NCBI GenBank assembly: GCA_946481605.1
Contig: CAMLPA010000122.1
Coordinates: 1 to 8,663 of the forward strand
Length of the DNA: 8,663 nt
Origin: an uncultured Flavihumibacter sp.
GTDB taxonomy: Bacteria; Bacteroidota; Bacteroidia; Chitinophagales; Chitinophagaceae
Reading direction: 5' to 3'
Under the pieces are notes generated by a model that was given only the letters and a program-made list of their open reading frames with translations, was not told the DNA's origin and searched no databases. A program made the position numbers and the translations under genes. Of the stretch, positions 5,351 to 8,663 are shown in pieces (position 1 is the stretch's first letter; every line of letters begins with the position of its first letter).

Positions 5351-6490
5351 ATGCAACAGGCTACAAAGTTCATTCATGCGGGTGTGGAACCCGATCCATC
5401 CACCGGAGCAATCATGACGCCCATCTTCCAGACTTCTACCTATGTACAGGAAGCCCCGGGCAAACACAAAGGATATGAATATGCGAGAACGCAGAATCCA
5501 ACACGCGATCAGTTACAGAAAGCATTGGCGGCCGCAGAAAACGGGGCTTACGGCATTTCCTTCGGAAGCGGACTCGCAGCGATAGATACACTCTTGAAGT
5601 TGTTTAACCCTGGAGACGAAATTATCTGTACCAACGATCTCTATGGCGGCACCTACCGTCTTATGACCAAAGTTTGGGAAAGGTATGGCCTGAAATTCCA
5701 CTTCATAGACCTTACCGAACCCTCTAATATCGAACCTTTCCTCAACGAAAGGACCCGCATGATATGGCTCGAAACACCTACCAATCCGCTGCTGCGTATT
5801 CTTGATATCAAAGAAATCTGCCATATCGGAAAGGAAAGAAACGTATTGATTGCGGTAGACAATACTTTTGCCTCTCCCTATCTCCAGAACCCGCTTGACC
5901 TGGGTGCTGATATCGTGATGCACAGCGCAACGAAATACCTGGGAGGCCATAGCGATGTGGTACACGGATGCCTGATCGTGAACAAAGAAGAACTCGCACA
6001 ACAATTGTATTTCCTGCAGAACAGTTGCGGTGCGGTGCCCGGTCCGCAAGATTGTTTCCTGATCCTGCGCGGTTTAAAAACATTGCATGTAAGAATGCAG
6101 CGGCATTGCGAGAACGGCGCCGTAATTGCCAGATACCTGCGGGAGCATCCGAAAGTGGCAACGGTGCACTGGTGCGGTTTTGAGGACCACCCCAATTACG
6201 CCGTGGCCAAAGCGCAGATGCGCGGCTTCGGGGGCATGATGAGTTTCACGTTAAAGAATGACAGTCTTGAAGCCGCGAATGTGGTACTCTCGTCCACAAA
6301 ACTTTTTTCCCTGGCGGAAAGCCTCGGTGGTGTGGAGTCGCTGATCGGGCATCCCGCTTCCATGACGCACGCTTCCATTCCTAGGGAGGAACGGCTCCGC
6401 AACGGGTTGGCCGATTCCCTCATAAGATTAAGTGTGGGCATCGAAGACGCGAACGACCTGGTACAGGACCTGGAAAAGGCCCTGGTGTAA
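5351..6490 (+). CDS. metB: Cystathionine gamma-synthase/lyase family PLP enzyme (trans-sulfuration)
   Basis: A 379-residue cytoplasmic PLP enzyme of the Cys/Met metabolism family, full length. Lys195 in HSATKYLGGHSD is the Schiff-base lysine. Tyr44 and Arg46 in YEYARTQNPTR contact PLP phosphate across the dimer. FGSGLAA (71-77) holds the cofactor loop, Tyr98 in NDLYGGTYR stacks on the ring, and Asp170 in VDNTFASPYLQNP binds the pyridine nitrogen. Arg359 in IRLSVGIED binds the substrate carboxylate. Glu323 in LAESLGGVESL lies where gamma-synthases and gamma-lyases carry a conserved acid. The enzyme would join cysteine to an activated homoserine ester to give cystathionine, or split cystathionine to cysteine. 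Sequence alone does not separate synthase from lyase, so the symbol is tentative. The ATG at 5351 puts IHAGVEPDPSTGAI at the expected N-terminal place. It stands alone, with no other methionine genes in the window. Its stop codon overlaps the large hairpin at 6489-6540. Confidence 0.92.
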   Translation: MQQATKFIHAGVEPDPSTGAIMTPIFQTSTYVQEAPGKHKGYEYARTQNPTRDQLQKALAAAENGAYGISFGSGLAAIDTLLKLFNPGDEIICTNDLYGGTYRLMTKVWERYGLKFHFIDLTEPSNIEPFLNERTRMIWLETPTNPLLRILDIKEICHIGKERNVLIAVDNTFASPYLQNPLDLGADIVMHSATKYLGGHSDVVHGCLIVNKEELAQQLYFLQNSCGAVPGPQDCFLILRGLKTLHVRMQRHCENGAVIARYLREHPKVATVHWCGFEDHPNYAVAKAQMRGFGGMMSFTLKNDSLEAANVVLSSTKLFSLAESLGGVESLIGHPASMTHASIPREERLRNGLADSLIRLSVGIEDANDLVQDLEKALV

Positions 6491-6540
6491 TCACGGTACC
6501 CGGTGGCGCCGCTATAGCGGTGCCACCGGGTACCGTGATT
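6489..6540. terminator. Large near-perfect hairpin between convergent genes, probable bidirectional terminator
   Basis: The left arm AATCACGGTACCCGGTGGC (6489-6507) is exactly complementary to 6522-6540. Inside, G6508 faces T6521 (a G-U wobble in plus-strand RNA), then CCGC pairs with GCGG around a TATA loop. That is 24 pairs with a four-base loop over 52 bases. It starts on the last two bases of the stop codon of the cystathionine-family gene and ends 11 bases from the stop of the convergent SDR gene, so both transcripts would end in it. No T-run follows on either strand, which is unusual for an intrinsic terminator. A repeated palindromic element or an mRNA 3'-end stabiliser are alternatives. 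Confidence 0.7.
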
Positions 6541-6551
6541 TAACGGTGAGG

Positions 6552-7391
6552 CTACTCTGCTTTGGGGAAATCAGCGCCAATACTTACGGCCTCCCATGCA
6601 TCATAATCTTTTTTCAGTTCATCCAACTTGCGGCGGGCACCTTTTACGGCAGCGGCTCCGAGCAACAAACGCAGTGGAGGGTGTTCCGCTTCGGTGACCT
6701 GTATCATGGCTTTCGCGGCCCTTACCGGATCGCCGGGCTGGTTGCCGCTGTAGCCGCGGATATTGCTTCGGTTAGCCCCGGCCGTTGAGGCGTAGTCTTC
6801 AATGGTGTTCACGGCCTCGTTGGCGGAACGTCCGGCCCAATCGGTACGGAAACCGCTGGGGCAGATGATGGTTACCTTAATGCCGAGTGGCGCCACTTCC
6901 TTCGATAAAGATTCCGACATACCATCCACCGCAAATTTGGTGGCATGGTAAAAGCTGAGTGCCGGGTAAGCGGTTAGTCCGCCAATAGAGGAGATATTCA
7001 GTATATGACCGCCGCGTTGCGCCCGCATCACCGGGAGTACGGCTTTCGTCATGTTTGCAAGGCCAAATACATTTATTTCGAACATCTTCCTCACCTCCGC
7101 TTCATCGCTTTCTTCCAATGCGCCAAAGTAACCGATACCCGCGTTGTTCACCAGCACATCTATCCTTCCCCAGGTATCCATTACCGTTTGAACGGCGGCA
7201 TCAATTTCTTCCTGTTTGGTAACATCCAGTTGAATGGTGAGCGCCCTGTCTTCTTTGCCATAAACAATATCCGCTACCTGCGTTGTGTTGCGCGCGGTAA
7301 CCACTACCCTGTACCCCTGTTCCAGTAATTCGGTGGCCAGCGCCCGGCCAAAGCCTGTGGAGCAGCCCGTAACGAACCATATTTTGCTCAT
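6552..7391 (-). CDS. Short-chain dehydrogenase/reductase (SDR), 17-beta-HSD-like classical type
   Basis: A 279-residue NAD(P)-dependent oxidoreductase. The glycine motif is TGCSTGFG (8-15) and Arg34 in VVTARN suggests NADPH preference. LDVTK (55-59), NNAG (82-85) and Asn107 in EINVFG follow. Catalytic Ser135 in NISSIGG, Tyr148 and Lys152 in SFYHATKFAVDG complete the set, and PSGFRTDW (178-185) is the usual loop after the active site. TGCSTGFGRALA and the extended C-terminus resemble the 17-beta-hydroxysteroid-dehydrogenase-like group, often annotated simply as SDR oxidoreductase. The substrate is unknown, and steroid use should not be assumed. The start is the ATG at 7389-7391; the frame stays open upstream to 7793, but only as antisense to the exported-protein gene. 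A TTCTTTTG on this strand, near 7411-7418, is one base off the -7 consensus. Its identity with the other SDR in the window is limited to family motifs, so it is not a recent duplicate. Confidence 0.93.
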   Translation of the reverse strand: MSKIWFVTGCSTGFGRALATELLEQGYRVVVTARNTTQVADIVYGKEDRALTIQLDVTKQEEIDAAVQTVMDTWGRIDVLVNNAGIGYFGALEESDEAEVRKMFEINVFGLANMTKAVLPVMRAQRGGHILNISSIGGLTAYPALSFYHATKFAVDGMSESLSKEVAPLGIKVTIICPSGFRTDWAGRSANEAVNTIEDYASTAGANRSNIRGYSGNQPGDPVRAAKAMIQVTEAEHPPLRLLLGAAAVKGARRKLDELKKDYDAWEAVSIGADFPKAE

Positions 7392-7464
7392 AACATCAAT
7401 TTTTGTGGAATGAATAACAGTGCAAAAGAAGGGAAAGTTCAGCAGAAATACCCGCCACACGGTA

Positions 7465-7495
7465 TTGAAGCGGGGCTCCGGCGCAAATACCTTTA
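7465..7495 (+). promoter_or_regulatory. Putative promoter for the exported-protein gene
   Basis: TTG at 7465-7467 and TACCTTTA at 7488-7495 have a 20-base spacer, fitting the Bacteroidota -33/-7 pattern except that the last base of TAnnTTTG is A. The box ends 23 bases before the ATG at 7519, a normal leader length. This is a pattern match only. Confidence 0.35.
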
Positions 7496-7518
7496 CCCTG
7501 TTCAAACCCAACAAAAAA

Positions 7519-8577
7519 ATGAAAAAGAATCTTGTACTCCCCCTTTTCCTGGCCATGGCAATGAGCGCTGCGGCGCAACCCGACCCCGATGCCCTTAAAG
7601 TACAGGGCGGTGGTTCGATGGGAAAAAAGACCATCGTGCCCAAACTCGATAAACTGGCCGTTGCACAAAGCACCATCATCTTTAAAACGGCCACCACCCG
7701 CGACATGCTCAAGAACGAAAAAGGCGCCTTCGGCGGAAGAAAATCACTGGGTGGAAGTGTGACCGGAAGAGTAACCGCATACCTCGAAACCACCGACGGT
7801 GATCTTACTAAAGAAGATTTCCAGGGACTGGCCGATCATTTCTACACCTACCTGAACCAGCAATTGGAAGCGGCAGGCATCGCCACCGTAGACTGGGGCA
7901 CTGTTACCAAAGCAGATTTCTACACTGCCGAAAATGAATCGGGAGACGAAAAAAAAGTAAAGGAAGAAACCCAGCGCAAGGGCCAGGTTTATGAGGTGGT
8001 AAATGCCAACAACGGCAATACCCTGATTTCTTATGACCCCACCAAAACCATGAACATCGGCTTCGCGTTCGGCAAAATGAAAAGGGCCGGTAAATTCAGC
8101 GACGACCTTGATGCCCCGGTAGCGTACATGCACACCGTGGTGGATTTCGCCGATATCATGATGGATGGCGATGCTAAAACCGGCACCGCCGTTAGTTATG
8201 AAGCGGGCGGCATCACTAAAATCACCAAAACAAAAGCATTCAATTTTAATTCATCGGTAGGCGCAAACCTTAAAGTGGCCGGTGGCGCTACCTGGGACGG
8301 AAAGCCCGTGGGCGGCAGGATCATGTTCTACAACCAGAAAATGGCCACAGATATGATCCAGTTTGAAAAAGACATCTCCTCCGGCATGAAGTTCGCGAAC
8401 GAGGTAACCCAGGATCCGAACAGAAAGGTCCTCAACAAAAAAGAGAACATCTTCGCCAAAGATTTCAACGCCGTTCCTGTAGTCATCTCCACCACGAAGG
8501 CACAGTACATTGCCGCCGCGAAAAAGGCCCTGGAAAATTATGCCGTTTCCCTGGCCACAAAACTGAAAGAAAAATGA
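7519..8577 (+). CDS. Exported protein of unknown function, 352 residues
   Basis: I do not recognise this family. The ATG at 7519 begins a textbook signal peptide (MKKN, hydrophobic LVLPLFLAMAM, then SAAA before Gln20-Pro), so the 33 residues readable upstream are not part of the protein. No lipobox cysteine is present; indeed the protein contains no cysteine at all. The mature part is soluble-looking and rich in Lys, Asp, Thr and Ala. It has a glycine-rich start (VQGGGSMGKK, 28-37), a likely helix DFQGLADHFYTYLNQQLEAAG (100-120), a lysine/glutamate-rich stretch (142-154), a beta-like region (157-275) with YMHTVVDFADIMMDGD (203-218), and a final helix from about 325 to the Lys-rich end. No membrane helix follows the signal peptide, so a periplasmic or secreted place is likely. 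It has a candidate promoter and a strong terminator, so it is probably a single-gene unit. It is divergent from the SDR gene, but no functional link can be shown. Confidence 0.85.
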   Translation: MKKNLVLPLFLAMAMSAAAQPDPDALKVQGGGSMGKKTIVPKLDKLAVAQSTIIFKTATTRDMLKNEKGAFGGRKSLGGSVTGRVTAYLETTDGDLTKEDFQGLADHFYTYLNQQLEAAGIATVDWGTVTKADFYTAENESGDEKKVKEETQRKGQVYEVVNANNGNTLISYDPTKTMNIGFAFGKMKRAGKFSDDLDAPVAYMHTVVDFADIMMDGDAKTGTAVSYEAGGITKITKTKAFNFNSSVGANLKVAGGATWDGKPVGGRIMFYNQKMATDMIQFEKDISSGMKFANEVTQDPNRKVLNKKENIFAKDFNAVPVVISTTKAQYIAAAKKALENYAVSLATKLKEK

Positions 8578-8597
8578 TGGGAAGGGAATAAAAAAGA

Positions 8598-8627
8598 AAA
8601 GCCGCCTGAAAAGGCGGCTTTATCTTT
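8598..8627 (+). terminator. Intrinsic terminator after the exported-protein gene
   Basis: AAAGCCGCC (8598-8606) pairs perfectly with GGCGGCTTT (8613-8621) around a TGAAAA loop, followed by the T-rich ATCTTT. It lies 20 bases after the stop at 8577. The A-rich flank at 8590-8600 makes a T-rich tail on the other strand, so it could also stop a leftward transcript. A further small stem, TAAGAG (8629-8634) with CTCTTA (8641-8646), follows. The last bases of the window hold no gene I can support. Confidence 0.88.
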
Positions 8628-8663
8628 ATAAGAGGTCTATCTCTTAAAGCTTCAATTAGTAAC

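Noticed and set aside
5513..6049. A 178-residue minus-strand frame inside the cystathionine-family gene
   Set aside because: It is an antisense shadow of a well-supported full-length PLP enzyme and has no plausible start context or motif.
7392..7793. An upstream extension of the minus-strand SDR frame, which would make a 413-residue protein
   Set aside because: The extra 134 residues are antisense to the signal peptide and first part of the exported-protein gene and carry no domain character. The MSKIWFVTG start at 7391 places the glycine motif at the standard SDR position.
7744..8133. A 129-residue minus-strand frame with hydrophobic segments inside the exported-protein gene
   Set aside because: It lies wholly antisense to a gene with a signal peptide, a candidate promoter and a terminator. 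The hydrophobic runs mirror Lys/Glu codons on the other strand.
8622..8663. A possible 3' end of a leftward gene entering from the right edge
   Set aside because: Stops occur in two of three minus-strand frames and the third reads into the terminator. Too few bases are present to support a gene.
1..8663. CRISPR arrays, tRNA genes, insertion sequences or phage genes
   Set aside because: No regularly spaced repeats, cloverleaf-like segments, transposase or integrase motifs, or terminal inverted repeats flanking a gene were seen.

Overview
The window looks like chromosomal DNA from the Bacteroidota, most likely a Chitinophagaceae-type soil or water bacterium. That placement is inferred from several things: an ECF sigma factor, FecR and TonB-receptor cluster with the FecR C-terminal domain typical of the phylum; starts preceded by A/T-rich stretches rather than Shine-Dalgarno sequences; a TAnnTTTG-type -7 promoter box; and an exported PepSY-like protein of a kind common in this phylum. 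No RNA gene, transposase, integrase, CRISPR array or phage gene was seen. The window reads as ordinary accessory or housekeeping chromosome, not as an obvious defence or mobile island.

Layout. Positions 1-2103 (minus strand, read leftwards) hold a cell-surface signalling module: an ECF sigma-70 factor (1537-2103), a FecR-type anti-sigma factor (316-1356) and the first 68 residues of a TonB-dependent outer-membrane receptor with an STN signalling domain (1-206, running off the window). Positions 2104-2393 carry no convincing gene but contain two imperfect stem-loops that share a 9-base word. Positions 2394-4532 hold a small membrane protein (minus), then divergently an AraC-family regulator and a classical short-chain dehydrogenase/reductase (SDR), both plus. 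A terminator at 4541-4572 belongs to the convergent gene for a small exported PepSY-like protein (4605-5042, minus). After a 308-base gap comes a cystathionine gamma-synthase/lyase family enzyme (5351-6490, plus). It converges on a second SDR (6552-7391, minus), and a 52-base near-perfect hairpin fills most of the 61 bases between them. Divergent from the second SDR is a 352-residue exported protein that I do not recognise (7519-8577, plus), followed by a clear intrinsic terminator. The last 35 bases contain only a short hairpin.

How the genes work together. The first three genes form one known circuit: substrate binding at the outer-membrane receptor is signalled through its STN domain to FecR, which controls the sigma factor, which then usually drives the receptor and uptake operon. 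The AraC regulator plausibly controls the SDR 88 bases downstream and/or the divergent small membrane protein. The remaining genes appear to be independent single-gene units, mostly in divergent or convergent pairs. I found no strong evidence for a new multi-gene system. The least explained items are the secreted 352-residue protein, the structured gap at 2200-2350 and the large hairpin at 6489-6540.
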